Assembly: GCF_029233945.1 (NCBI RefSeq)
Contig: NZ_JARGOQ010000010.1
Location: forward strand, 5,943-69,942
Source: Sneathiella sp.
GTDB taxonomy: Bacteria; Pseudomonadota; Alphaproteobacteria; Sneathiellales; Sneathiellaceae
DNA: 64,000 nt
Direction: 5' to 3'
Part shown: positions 52,853 to 61,991 of the stretch, one piece after another
Layout of the letters: every line of letters starts with the position of its first letter
Position numbering within the stretch: position 1 is the stretch's first letter
The notes under the pieces: model-generated
What the model saw: the letters and a program-made list of their open reading frames with translations, nothing else
Told to the model about the DNA's origin: nothing
The model's database searches: none
Position numbers and translations under genes: made by a program

Positions 52853-53575
52853 TTAAATTTCTATCGCCTTGCCGGCTGCAAGTACCGGCCCGGTTGCCTT
52901 TCCGGTCGGCGATCCGCCTTCGGGCTCATCACTGATTGCGATAATCGCCTCGGAGAACTTATCACGCAAAGCTTCAGGCACAGTAACTTCACCACGGTCG
53001 CCTGTCGGCACCAGGCCGAGGGAGACGGGGTCATTGCCGCCCTCGATCAACCAAAGCTCGAAAGATCGCCCGGCGGCAGGGGCGCCCTTGACCCGACTAA
53101 CCTTCAGAATACCGCTCCGCGCATCATAGAGAGTGACCAGTTCCACTTCATCGCTTTCGCCGGAAAGCTCGGCAACGAAGACTGGCGCGACAATAGGCCC
53201 TGATCCACCCGGTCCGGCTATGATGCCGCTATAAAGTCCGGCAAGGATGACGAGCGCAACAAGTGAAATTGCGCTCAAACCACGCCAGAAACCAACGCTG
53301 CCCCACCAGCCAGAAGTTGGTGCGGATGACCTGGCACCCGATGCAAAAATTTCAGCTTCTATGCCGGAAAACACACGAGATGGCGGGGAAACCGGTGCGA
53401 ACTCATCTTCGAGTTCCGCAAAATGCCCCTCCCAGAACTGAACGCGAGCCCGCAACGACGCCTCACTGGAAAGGCGTGCCGCAAAGGCTACCCGTTCCGC
53501 ATGTGGCAGGACACCCAGCACATACTCGGCGGCGAGTATGTCGTCAGGCTCCTTTATGTCGTCCTCAGTTGTCAT
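52853..53575 (-). CDS. RskA-type anti-sigma factor
   Basis: This 240-residue membrane protein has an N-terminal cytoplasmic sigma-binding region (about 8-75; ILAAEYVLGVLPHAERVAFAARL), one transmembrane helix (about 103-125) and a periplasmic RskA domain with FELWLIEGGNDPVSLGLVP (about 180-198). It should hold the ECF sigma factor inactive until a periplasmic signal triggers proteolysis. Its ATG overlaps the sigma gene stop (ATGA). Confidence 0.86.
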   Translation of the reverse strand: MTTEDDIKEPDDILAAEYVLGVLPHAERVAFAARLSSEASLRARVQFWEGHFAELEDEFAPVSPPSRVFSGIEAEIFASGARSSAPTSGWWGSVGFWRGLSAISLVALVILAGLYSGIIAGPGGSGPIVAPVFVAELSGESDEVELVTLYDARSGILKVSRVKGAPAAGRSFELWLIEGGNDPVSLGLVPTGDRGEVTVPEALRDKFSEAIIAISDEPEGGSPTGKATGPVLAAGKAIEI

Positions 53576-54111
53576 CTTTCGAGACACTCTTTCAGTTTCA
53601 ACAGGCCACGGCGCAGCCATGTCCGTATTGTGTTCAATGGAATATTCTGTTGCTCTGCCAGTTCCTGATAGCTGTAACCCTCAAGATAGGCACCACGTAT
53701 TGCTGCAGCCCGCGTGTCCGGCAACTCGTTCAAGCAGCGATCAATTCCGCGCCGGTCGGAGGAGGCTATTGCCTCTTTTTCCGGATCTGCCGCCTCATCT
53801 GATAAATCCGTCATTTCATCAATATCAACCGCGGCAGGCTTGCTTGCTCTTATTTTGTCAATTGAGTGATTGCGTGCAATGGCAATCAACCAGGACATCG
53901 GACTGAAATCACTCGGCGCATATTTCGACGCATCCCGCCATATCTTGACGTAAATCTCTTGCAAAGCATCTTCCGCTTCCGCCCGATTATTTAAGATACG
54001 AAGGCAGACCGCAAAAAGTTTCGAGCTTGTGGCGGAATAAAGATCAGTAAAGGCTTCCCGGTTCCCGAGCGCAACACGGCTGATCAATAATGAAATATCA
54101 TTTGCGGTCAC
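53572..54111 (-). CDS. ECF sigma factor (SigK-like, ECF19-type)
   Basis: This 179-residue sigma factor has region 2 (about 12-85; AEDALQEIYVKIWRDASKY) and region 4 (about 120-175; SYQELAEQQNIPLNTIRTWLRRG). The pairing with an RskA-type anti-sigma factor and a fasciclin gene is the layout of the SigK group. It probably directs its own operon; I could not find a repeated promoter motif. Confidence 0.86.
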   Translation of the reverse strand: MTANDISLLISRVALGNREAFTDLYSATSSKLFAVCLRILNNRAEAEDALQEIYVKIWRDASKYAPSDFSPMSWLIAIARNHSIDKIRASKPAAVDIDEMTDLSDEAADPEKEAIASSDRRGIDRCLNELPDTRAAAIRGAYLEGYSYQELAEQQNIPLNTIRTWLRRGLLKLKECLER

Positions 54112-54349
54112 GGGTACACGCTATCCTGAAGTGCTTTACTTCTCATCCCACGACAGTAGGGAAGGTCCCTCAAATTGTCACTCGTTTTTCAAAGAAACCC
54201 TTTTCACGATTGCGGCGGATGTAGGAACTCTCTTTATCCTTTTTTTTAGATCACATCTTTATTTCCCGTTCACCCTTGCCGCAAGATCAGTAAAGTATAG
54301 CGGTCGGGCAGAATATTGCTCTGGCGCTAAATTATTCAAGGTGGACAAG

Positions 54350-55276
54350 ATGGACGACAGCGAAATAAGCACTCACGATGCAGAAGAGGATATTCGAAAC
54401 CGGGACATCATGATCTATGTGAATGGTGAAATTGTTCCTCGGGCAGAAGCGAAGATATCGGTCTATGATTCCGGCTTCATGCTGGGCGACGGGATGTGGG
54501 AAGGAATGCGCCTTTACCAAGGCAAATGGGCATTCTTCGATGAACATATGGACAGGTTGTTCGACAGCTGCAAAGCGGTTTCGTTGAATATCGGTATGGA
54601 CCGGCAAGGCGTTCTCGACGCCCTCACCCAGACGGCTGAAGCCAACGGAATGACCCATGACGTTCATTGCCGCCTGATGATCACACGCGGCGTTAAATCC
54701 AAGCCGTTTCAGCACCCTAACCTTTCAAAATCCGGCCCGACAATCGTGATCATTATGGAGCATTCAAAACCTGCAGCGCATCTTCAAGCCAAGGGCATTT
54801 CACTTGCAACCGTGCCGCAAGTGCGCGGCCTGCCTATGTCGCAGGATGCAAAATATAACTCACATTCCAAGCTGAACTGCGTCATCGCCTGCCTGCAAGC
54901 AGAGCAGGCCGGGGCGGACGAAGGCCTGATGCTGGACCCGCATGGTTTCGTCAATACCACAAACGCCTGCAACTTCTTCATCGTCCGAAAGGGGGAGGTC
55001 TGGACTTCTACCGGCGACTATTGCATGAACGGCGTGACCCGTCAGAAGGTTATAGACCTTTGCAAAGCGAACAATATTCCGGTTTTTCAGAAGAACTATT
55101 CTCTTGTCGAGGCATATGGCGCCGAAGAGGCATTCCTGACCGGCACGTTCGGCGCCCAGACACCTGTCGCGCGGATTGATGGAAAAAAGATCGGACCTCA
55201 CGACGGCACCGGGCCCATGACCGCCCGACTTCAAAGCCTTTATCGGGAGCTTGTCGCCCAGAACACGCAACCATAA
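54350..55276 (+). CDS. Class IV aminotransferase (BCAT/DAAT fold) with unusual PLP site
   Basis: This 308-residue fold-type IV PLP enzyme has the Schiff-base lysine in YNSHSKLNC (residue 174). Where branched-chain and D-alanine transaminases have a glutamate that holds the PLP ring nitrogen (xxEGxxxN), this protein reads FVNTTNACNFF, with Thr203 at that place. I recall a little-studied subgroup with a similar CNSTHFF-like stretch, so it may be a family trait. AAGGTGG sets ATG 54350 as the start. The substrate is unknown. Confidence 0.82.
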   Translation: MDDSEISTHDAEEDIRNRDIMIYVNGEIVPRAEAKISVYDSGFMLGDGMWEGMRLYQGKWAFFDEHMDRLFDSCKAVSLNIGMDRQGVLDALTQTAEANGMTHDVHCRLMITRGVKSKPFQHPNLSKSGPTIVIIMEHSKPAAHLQAKGISLATVPQVRGLPMSQDAKYNSHSKLNCVIACLQAEQAGADEGLMLDPHGFVNTTNACNFFIVRKGEVWTSTGDYCMNGVTRQKVIDLCKANNIPVFQKNYSLVEAYGAEEAFLTGTFGAQTPVARIDGKKIGPHDGTGPMTARLQSLYRELVAQNTQP

Positions 55277-55290
55277 TTCCGGCAATAAAA

Positions 55291-55318
55291 AACCCGGCTC
55301 GAAAGCCGGGCTTTTCAC
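55291..55318. terminator. Bidirectional rho-independent terminator
   Basis: CCCGGCT (55293-55299) pairs with AGCCGGG (55304-55310), loop CGAA. The + strand continues CTTTT and the - strand continues TTTTTTATT, so it can end both the aminotransferase gene (+) and transcription from the - strand. The binding-protein gene ends 16 bases further on. Confidence 0.85.
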
Positions 55319-55334
55319 CTCCCACTACGCGGTA

Positions 55335-56528
55335 TTAATAACTGATCGCGCTGACTTTTTGCCACTTGTCGCCAACAACCTGATAAAGGCTGGCACTATT
55401 ACGCGCGTCCGGACCTAGATGATCCTCAGCCGAGAAGCTGTAGGGAGCGCCACCAAATATATTCTGATAGTCCTGAATGCTCTCAATAGCCTCAGCGACT
55501 TTCTCGGCGGTCAGATCCGGGCCAGCCTTTTCAAGTGCCATGATAAAAACATGCATTGCGTCATAACCGGCAATCGACTGCAAAACCGCGTCGTCACCGA
55601 AGCGCGCCTTATAGTCATCCATCCATGCCTTCACTTCTGGCGTTGCGTCCTCGTAATAAGGGATGGGGGATTGCCCCGTACCATATAGACCTTCTGTCAG
55701 GCCCTTCGCCAGCGTTACATTCTCAGGAACATAACCCGCTGAACTGACAACAAAGATCGGGTCGTAACCAATTTTCTTGGCTGTCGCCATGCTACCGATG
55801 GTCTCACCGATGATCGTGCCAAGGCAGACCAGTTCAACCCCTTCAGACTTTAGTTGGGCAACCTGTGACGAAAAGTCCTTGGACCCGCGCTTGAAGTTGG
55901 TTTTTACAACGTCCGTAAGACCCATGTCCTTGGCCTGATCTTCACAACCGTGAAGTACATTTTTACCAAAGTCATCGTCCTGGTACAGTACGCCGATTTT
56001 TTTGACACCCTTATTATCAACAAAATATTTCACGGCAGCCTGCATCTGGTCGCTATAGGGTGTAAAGCCGCCAAATTTAAGCTTATGGTATGGCAGGAAC
56101 ATCTCATTCGCGGCCGTAACCGGAAAAACATTCATGACCCCCATTTTAAGGGCGCGGGGCATGGTTACCATATTCGGCGGAGTTCCAAGAGCACCGACAA
56201 GCGCGAAAACCTTGTCCTTCTTGAGCAGCTTATCCCCGGCCTGGGCAGCCTTGTTCTGCTGATAAGCTGAATCTTCAACGATCAACTCGATCATCCGGCC
56301 ATTGACACCGCCATTGGCATTAGTTTCCTCGACAGCCATCCGCATTCCGTTAGTCACTGGCACTCCCCAAAGAGCAACCGGACCGGACAGCGGTTGATGC
56401 GATCCAAGGACAATTTTATCGTCAGAAATTCCCTGATCGGCCAAGGCTGTTCCAGCCGATCCGATAAATACTGTTGCGATTGTCGCGACAGCCCCCAACG
56501 AGATATTCAAAAAGCTTCTACGTTTCAT
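55335..56528 (-). CDS. ABC transporter substrate-binding protein (branched-chain amino acid type)
   Basis: This 397-residue LivJ-type periplasmic protein has a signal peptide (about 1-31, ending ALA) and the peripla_BP_6 fold (VLGSHQPLSGPVALWG near the N-terminus). It is the last gene of the liv operon, after the acyl-CoA synthetase, separated by 70 bases. Such systems with a CoA ligase often carry fatty or aromatic acids rather than amino acids. The ligand is not determined. Confidence 0.86.
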   Translation of the reverse strand: MKRRSFLNISLGAVATIATVFIGSAGTALADQGISDDKIVLGSHQPLSGPVALWGVPVTNGMRMAVEETNANGGVNGRMIELIVEDSAYQQNKAAQAGDKLLKKDKVFALVGALGTPPNMVTMPRALKMGVMNVFPVTAANEMFLPYHKLKFGGFTPYSDQMQAAVKYFVDNKGVKKIGVLYQDDDFGKNVLHGCEDQAKDMGLTDVVKTNFKRGSKDFSSQVAQLKSEGVELVCLGTIIGETIGSMATAKKIGYDPIFVVSSAGYVPENVTLAKGLTEGLYGTGQSPIPYYEDATPEVKAWMDDYKARFGDDAVLQSIAGYDAMHVFIMALEKAGPDLTAEKVAEAIESIQDYQNIFGGAPYSFSAEDHLGPDARNSASLYQVVGDKWQKVSAISY

Positions 56529-56598
56529 GGTTATTCTCCCAAATTATTCCCTGATAGCGACATTATACTCTATTATTCTAATTTATCGAAATTACTGC

Positions 56599-58431
56599 TC
56601 AAGCGTACATCGTATCGATCAACCCTTTGTATTTCTGGTTTACGAATGAGCGCTTCAGTTTCATGGTCGGCGTCAACTCATCATCCTCCGCCGTGAGAAC
56701 CTCCTCAATTAACCTGAATTCCTTTACTGTCTCAACCTGCGCAAAATTCTTGTTCACCTTTTCAACTTCCTCGCGGATCAGGTCCAGCACCTCGCTGGTT
56801 TTGCAAAGGCTCTGAAAGTTCGTGAAAGGGACGTCGAGGTCTTGCGCGTATTTCTCTACATTCTCGTGATCGATCATAATCAGACAACTGAGGTATTTCC
56901 GCTTGTCACCGATGACAACCGCGTCCGAGATATAGGGACTGAATTTTAGTTGATTTTCGATTTCTGACGGTGTGATGTTCTTCCCCCCGGCCGTAATGAT
57001 GATATCTTTCATTCGGTCGGTAATTTTCACAAATCCATTGTTATCCACATACCCGACATCACCGGTATGCAACCAGCCGTCCGTCACCGTTTCTGCGGTC
57101 TTTTCCGGCTGATTTAGATAACCAAGAAAGACATGTGGTCCTTTAAGGAGTATCTCTCCTTCATCGGAGATACGCACTTCCGTCTCTGGCGCCGCAACCC
57201 CCACCGTACCGAGCTTGTATTGATCAGGAAGATTGGTCGTCGCAACGCCGGTATTTTCCGTCTGCCCATAAACCTCATACATGCTGAGGCCCAGCGCCCA
57301 GTACCATTTGATGAGGTCAGGTGAAATCGGCGCGGCGCCGGAACCAAGGTAATGCGCGCGATCAAGTCCCAAAAGACGCTTCACGTTCTTGAGCACCAAA
57401 TGGTCTGCCAGCCAGAAAGTAAGTTCTTCCAGTTTATTCGGTGTTTCTCCGTTCAGCTTCCGATCCGCTATTCTGTAGCCTGCCCCGATTGCCAGTTTAT
57501 AGGCAAGCTGCTGCAGTCCTGTCGCTTCCTTCAGCTGCAATGTTATCGCCGAGTAAAATTTTTCCCAGATACGCGGCACGGCGAAGAATACGGTCGGCGA
57601 GACTTCCCGGATATTTTCCGGCACTGTGTCCGGCCCCTCAACGAAATTAATCACAGACCCCGCAAAGAGCGGCAGGAAGACGCTAAAGGAACGCTCGGCC
57701 ACATGGCACAACGGAAGAAAGGAGAGCTGCTCGTCCTCGGGGCCGAAGTTAATGATCGGCGTCAGGTTGGATATCTGGAACATCAGGTTCCGGTGCGAGA
57801 TCATTGCGCCCTTGGGCGGGCCCGTCGTGCCGGAAGTGTATATCAGAATTGCCAAATCATCGGGTTTGGAAAGAGCAATCTGCTCATCCCAAAAATCGGA
57901 GTGTTGCTTATGATAATCCTCTCCAATTTGATACAACTCATCAATGCTGATGACCATATCATCCTTGAAATCACGCAGCCCCTCCATATCGAGAACGATG
58001 ATTTTTAGAAGATCAGGTAGTCGTTCGCGCACCTCCAGGATTTTATCAAGCTGCTCTTCATTCTCAGCAACGAAAATCCGCGTCCGGGAATCCAGACAGA
58101 GATACTCCACCTGTTTCGCGCTATCCGTCGTATAGACTCCGTTGCTGACCCCCCCGACACACAGGATGCCCATATCCATGTAGAGCCATTCGGGGTTATT
58201 GTCGCTCAATATCGAGACTGTCTCGCCTCGCTTAAGGCCGAGCGCCACCAGGCCCAGCCCGCAAGCGCGCGCTTTTTCGCCATACTCGGACCACGTAACT
58301 GTTTGCCAGATGCCGAAATCCTTTTCACGCATCGCAATTTTCTTGTCATGTTGCTTAACGCGCTTCCAGAAAAGCTGGCAGGTTGTCGTCGTGCCATCAA
58401 TGACCGTTGGCGGGTAACTCATTGCGTTCAT
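56599..58431 (-). CDS. Long-chain acyl-CoA synthetase (AMP-binding family)
   Basis: This 610-residue ANL-superfamily ligase has the P-loop-like LIYTSGTTGPPKGAM (about 195-209), YGQTENTG (about 395-402) and the C-terminal ITDRMKDIIITAGGKNI (about 473-489). It activates a carboxylic acid with ATP and CoA. GGAGGG precedes the ATG. Being between livF and the binding-protein gene, it should trap the imported acid as its CoA ester. Chain length is not certain. Confidence 0.87.
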   Translation of the reverse strand: MNAMSYPPTVIDGTTTTCQLFWKRVKQHDKKIAMREKDFGIWQTVTWSEYGEKARACGLGLVALGLKRGETVSILSDNNPEWLYMDMGILCVGGVSNGVYTTDSAKQVEYLCLDSRTRIFVAENEEQLDKILEVRERLPDLLKIIVLDMEGLRDFKDDMVISIDELYQIGEDYHKQHSDFWDEQIALSKPDDLAILIYTSGTTGPPKGAMISHRNLMFQISNLTPIINFGPEDEQLSFLPLCHVAERSFSVFLPLFAGSVINFVEGPDTVPENIREVSPTVFFAVPRIWEKFYSAITLQLKEATGLQQLAYKLAIGAGYRIADRKLNGETPNKLEELTFWLADHLVLKNVKRLLGLDRAHYLGSGAAPISPDLIKWYWALGLSMYEVYGQTENTGVATTNLPDQYKLGTVGVAAPETEVRISDEGEILLKGPHVFLGYLNQPEKTAETVTDGWLHTGDVGYVDNNGFVKITDRMKDIIITAGGKNITPSEIENQLKFSPYISDAVVIGDKRKYLSCLIMIDHENVEKYAQDLDVPFTNFQSLCKTSEVLDLIREEVEKVNKNFAQVETVKEFRLIEEVLTAEDDELTPTMKLKRSFVNQKYKGLIDTMYA

Positions 58432-58455
58432 ATTTCCCTCCAGCTTCAGACTTTC

Positions 58456-59229
58456 CTATCGCCAGGTTTTACGTTTTTTCCAACGGCGTTTACCGCGAAC
58501 GCCGTGATCCTGAATGCCAAGATAGAACTCCCGAATATCCTCTTTTTGCAGAAGATTTTCAGTCGTATCCTCCATCATGATACGACCCACTTCGAGGACA
58601 TAGCCGAAATCCGCCGTATGTAGCGCGATGTTGGCGTTCTGCTCGACCAGCAGCATCGTCATGCCCTGCTCCACATTCAGCCGTTTGATGATCGTGAAAA
58701 TTTCCTTCACCAACCGCGGGCTCAGGCCAAGGCTCGGTTCATCGAGCAGCATCAGCTTGGGCCGTGCCATTAGTGCCCGGCTGATCGAGAGCATCTGCTG
58801 TTCACCGCCTGAAAGCTGCCCCGCCGGCTGTTCCGCCCGTTCTTTTAAAATCGGGAAATAGCTGTGAACCAACTCAACATCCTGAGCAATCGCGTCCCGA
58901 TCTTTTCGAATGTATGCCCCCATCATCAGATTGTCATGAACCGATAGAAACGGGAATACTTCCCGCCCTTCTGGAACATGGCTGATCCCCTGGCGCATCA
59001 CCCAGTCGGGATCGCGTTTCTGGATTTCCTTCCCGTCGAACTCCACAATACCTTTTTGCGGGTCCATAATACCGCTGACGGTTTTGAGTATCGTGGTTTT
59101 TCCGGCACCGTTTGCCCCCAGAACCGTTGCAATCTGCCCTTCTCGCACGTCAATCGAAATGCCGCGAATGGCCATGATCGGGCCGTAGTATGTTTCAATA
59201 TTGCGGACTTTCAGGATCGCATCACTCAT
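58456..59229 (-). CDS. livF: ABC transporter ATPase, LivF type
   Basis: This 257-residue ATPase has Walker A GANGAGKTT (about 37-45), the signature LSGGEQQM (about 139-146) and Walker B LMLLDEPSLGL. A basic tail (GKRRWKKRK) extends past the usual LivF end of about 235 residues. It begins one base after livG ends and works with LivG, LivH and LivM. Confidence 0.88.
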   Translation of the reverse strand: MSDAILKVRNIETYYGPIMAIRGISIDVREGQIATVLGANGAGKTTILKTVSGIMDPQKGIVEFDGKEIQKRDPDWVMRQGISHVPEGREVFPFLSVHDNLMMGAYIRKDRDAIAQDVELVHSYFPILKERAEQPAGQLSGGEQQMLSISRALMARPKLMLLDEPSLGLSPRLVKEIFTIIKRLNVEQGMTMLLVEQNANIALHTADFGYVLEVGRIMMEDTTENLLQKEDIREFYLGIQDHGVRGKRRWKKRKTWR

Positions 59230-59230
59230 T

Positions 59231-59989
59231 TTACTCTCCCAGATAGGCCTTGATGACTTCCGGATCGTTCTGCACCTCTTGAGGAGAGCCGAAGGCCAAC
59301 ATCCGTCCGTAGTTCAGCACCAGAACCTGATCAGAAACTTCCGACACCAAGCCCATGTCATGCTCGACCATCAGCACCGTAATCCCGAGATCCTTTTTGA
59401 TATCGTCGATCCAGAACGACATATCCTGGGTTTCCTCGACATTGAGGCCGGAAGAAGGTTCATCAAGCAATATCAGTTTCGGCTCGGTACAAAGCGCGCG
59501 ACCAAGCTCGACCACCTTACGCACACCATAGGGCAGGTTCGTGATCAAACTTTCCCGGTAATGCTGCAAGTCAAGGAAATCGATAACCTCTTCCACCTTT
59601 TCTCGATGCGCAAACTCGGCTCTTCGAACCGAGGGCGTGAAAGCCAGTTCGGAGAATAAACCGGTCCTTGAATGGCAATGACGCCCGACCAGCAAATTTT
59701 GCAATACCGTCGCATGCTCAAACAGTTCAATGTTCTGAAAAGTTCGCGCAATACCGAGGCTCGCAATAGCGTGAGGCGGTACTTTTGTTATATCCTGGCC
59801 GTCGAACGTCATCTTGCCTTCGGTCGAGTCATATATCCGGCTGATAAGGTTAAAGATCGTTGTCTTACCGGCGCCGTTCGGGCCGATAATGGTAAAACAT
59901 TCGCCCTTGTTAATCTCAAAATTGACTCCGTCGACCGCCTTAACGCCGCCGAAATTAATCGCCAGATTTTCCGCTTTGAAAAAACTCAT
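59231..59989 (-). CDS. livG: ABC transporter ATPase, LivG type
   Basis: This 252-residue ATPase has Walker A GPNGAGKTT (about 36-44), the LivG-specific signature LPYGVRKVVELGRAL in place of LSGGQ, and Walker B LILLDEPSSGLN. It overlaps livM by 4 bases. It energises uptake through LivHM. Confidence 0.88.
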   Translation of the reverse strand: MSFFKAENLAINFGGVKAVDGVNFEINKGECFTIIGPNGAGKTTIFNLISRIYDSTEGKMTFDGQDITKVPPHAIASLGIARTFQNIELFEHATVLQNLLVGRHCHSRTGLFSELAFTPSVRRAEFAHREKVEEVIDFLDLQHYRESLITNLPYGVRKVVELGRALCTEPKLILLDEPSSGLNVEETQDMSFWIDDIKKDLGITVLMVEHDMGLVSEVSDQVLVLNYGRMLAFGSPQEVQNDPEVIKAYLGE

Positions 59990-61095
59990 TTCAATCGTTC
60001 CGACTTCATATAGGCTTTCTGGCGCTTGAAGGTGGCCTTCTTGTAGACAGGAAACATCTGGAAATAATGCTTTATCTTCAACCAGCGACCATAAATGCCA
60101 TAGGGTTCAAAAATAATGACCAGCACCAGGATCAAGCCGAAAATAAAAGGCTCCATTCCCGGTGTCTCGGCGATAGCTGTTGGCAGATAGTCCTTCAGAA
60201 TGGCCAGCCCTTGCGGCAGGGCCAGCACGAATATCGCGCCAAATATTGCCCCATGAAGTGACCCGATGCCGCCAACGACAACCAGCACCAGCAGCTCCAG
60301 AGACTGGAACACCGTAAAACTTTCCGGGGAGAGGAACCCCAGCTTATGTGCAAACAAGGCCCCGGCAAGGCCCGTGATCCCGGCACTTAGCGCAAAAGCA
60401 GTGGTTTTCACCCGCGCCAGATTGACGCCCATGCTTTGCGCGGAAACCTCTGAATCGCGGATGGCCATCATTGCCCGCCCCGTTGGAGACCGCAGAAGGT
60501 TGATCGATATCAATATAACAAGGACCAGCAAGCCGAGGCTCAGAAAATAAAAAGGCGCGCCGTCCGTAAGTTCCGTATCCCCGACATAGAGAGATTCCAC
60601 CAATAGGCCCGTGTAGCCGTTGGTCACACTCTCCCAGCGAGAGAGGATCTCTTCAATTACCAAGGCAAAGGCAAATGTCGCAATGGCCAGGTAAATTCCT
60701 GTCAGGCGCAGAACCGGGATGCCAATTACCACACCCGCCAGCGCGGCGAAAATGGCCGCAAGGGGCATGGAAATGACGAAGGGAAAGATTACCGGTTCTT
60801 CCATAAACGGCAGCGGAACCCCATTGCTTGTGAGCACAGCCTCCGTATAGGCGCCGATACCGAAAAACGCCGCATGCCCAAGACTGACCAAGCCGGTATA
60901 ACCCGCAAGGAGCATCAAACCGACGCCCGCCATAGCGATAATAAAAAGCTGTGTCATCTGGCCTATGTAATAGCCTTCCAGAAAGTAAGGCGCGGCAATC
61001 ACAATCAGCAGTAACAACCCATAAGACCAATAGTATCCTGAATGTTTCGCAATCCGGATATCCTGATTATAATCTGTTTTAAAAAGAAACCGCAT
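59986..61095 (-). CDS. livM: Branched-chain-type ABC permease, LivM
   Basis: This 369-residue permease has about nine helices, the LivM hallmark LLAGYTGLVSLGHAAFFGIGA (split here around residues 62-82) and GGIGSLHGAIFGA near the C-terminal end. It pairs with LivH in the inner membrane, whose gene ends 2 bases before it. Confidence 0.88.
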   Translation of the reverse strand: MRFLFKTDYNQDIRIAKHSGYYWSYGLLLLIVIAAPYFLEGYYIGQMTQLFIIAMAGVGLMLLAGYTGLVSLGHAAFFGIGAYTEAVLTSNGVPLPFMEEPVIFPFVISMPLAAIFAALAGVVIGIPVLRLTGIYLAIATFAFALVIEEILSRWESVTNGYTGLLVESLYVGDTELTDGAPFYFLSLGLLVLVILISINLLRSPTGRAMMAIRDSEVSAQSMGVNLARVKTTAFALSAGITGLAGALFAHKLGFLSPESFTVFQSLELLVLVVVGGIGSLHGAIFGAIFVLALPQGLAILKDYLPTAIAETPGMEPFIFGLILVLVIIFEPYGIYGRWLKIKHYFQMFPVYKKATFKRQKAYMKSERLK

Positions 61096-61097
61096 GA

Positions 61098-61991
61098 CTA
61101 CACTCTCTTTCCGGTCTTCTGACCGAACAGCCCTTGCGGCCGGACAACCAACACAACGAGCAGCACAATATATGCGGCCACGTTCTTGAAGCCAGGCGGC
61201 AGATAGAACCCCGCGAGCGTTTCAATAATGCCGATGATCACGCCCCCAACGACGGCGCCCGGAATGGAGCCAAAGCCGCCAAGCACAGCGGCCGGAAAGG
61301 CCTTCAACCCGATAAAGCCCATACTGGTGTCAATCAGGGTGGTCGGCGCAAGTAGGATGCCAGCCGCTGCGGCCACCGCCGCGCTTATGCCCCAAATCAT
61401 CGAAAAGACGGCCTTGACCGGTATCCCCATATAATAGGCGGCAAGCTGGTTCTGCGAAGATGCCTGCATCGCAATACCGAGCCGCGTATGGGTGAAAAAG
61501 GCATACAGGATGGCGCAGAGAAGGACGGTCGCGATAATCACGGACAGATCCGTTTGCGATATAACGAGAGAGCCGATCGATTCTGGAACCAGGCTCATCC
61601 CCTCGCTCGAAAATGGTGTGGAAATCGCGTAGGTTTCCGTCCCCCAGCCGGGAATCATCCCTGCCCCGCTTCGCGCCATATACCCAAATCCGATGGTCAC
61701 CATGACAATTGAAAATTGCGGCTGTCCCAGTACCGGACGAAGAAATATCCGGTCCACAAAGTTCCCGATGACGAACATGCAGAAAATTGAGGCGGCGGCA
61801 CCCACCCAATAGTTCCACCCGAGAATGGAAATAAAGGTATAGGCGAGAAAAGCGCCAAGCATCATCAACTCGCCTTGCGCAAAGTTGACGACCTCCGTCG
61901 CCTTATAAATCAATACGAAACCGAGGGCGACAAGGGCATAGATACACCCGATAGACACGCCACCGATAACCAACTGAAAAAATTCAAACAG
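61098..61991 (-). CDS. livH: Branched-chain-type ABC permease, LivH
   Basis: This permease of about 297 residues has eight or so helices, with the start-proximal VSIGCIYALVALGFVLIY and the EAA-like GGFGSIPGAVVGG. No ATG, or GTG in frame, lies between the upstream stop and the conserved N-terminus. GGAGG followed after 5 bases by CTG (61991) gives the expected N-terminus FEFFQLVIGG. The TTG at 61973 has no ribosome site. A CTG start is therefore likely. It is the first gene of the operon. Confidence 0.86.
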   Translation of the reverse strand: MFEFFQLVIGGVSIGCIYALVALGFVLIYKATEVVNFAQGELMMLGAFLAYTFISILGWNYWVGAAASIFCMFVIGNFVDRIFLRPVLGQPQFSIVMVTIGFGYMARSGAGMIPGWGTETYAISTPFSSEGMSLVPESIGSLVISQTDLSVIIATVLLCAILYAFFTHTRLGIAMQASSQNQLAAYYMGIPVKAVFSMIWGISAAVAAAAGILLAPTTLIDTSMGFIGLKAFPAAVLGGFGSIPGAVVGGVIIGIIETLAGFYLPPGFKNVAAYIVLLVVLVVRPQGLFGQKTGKRV

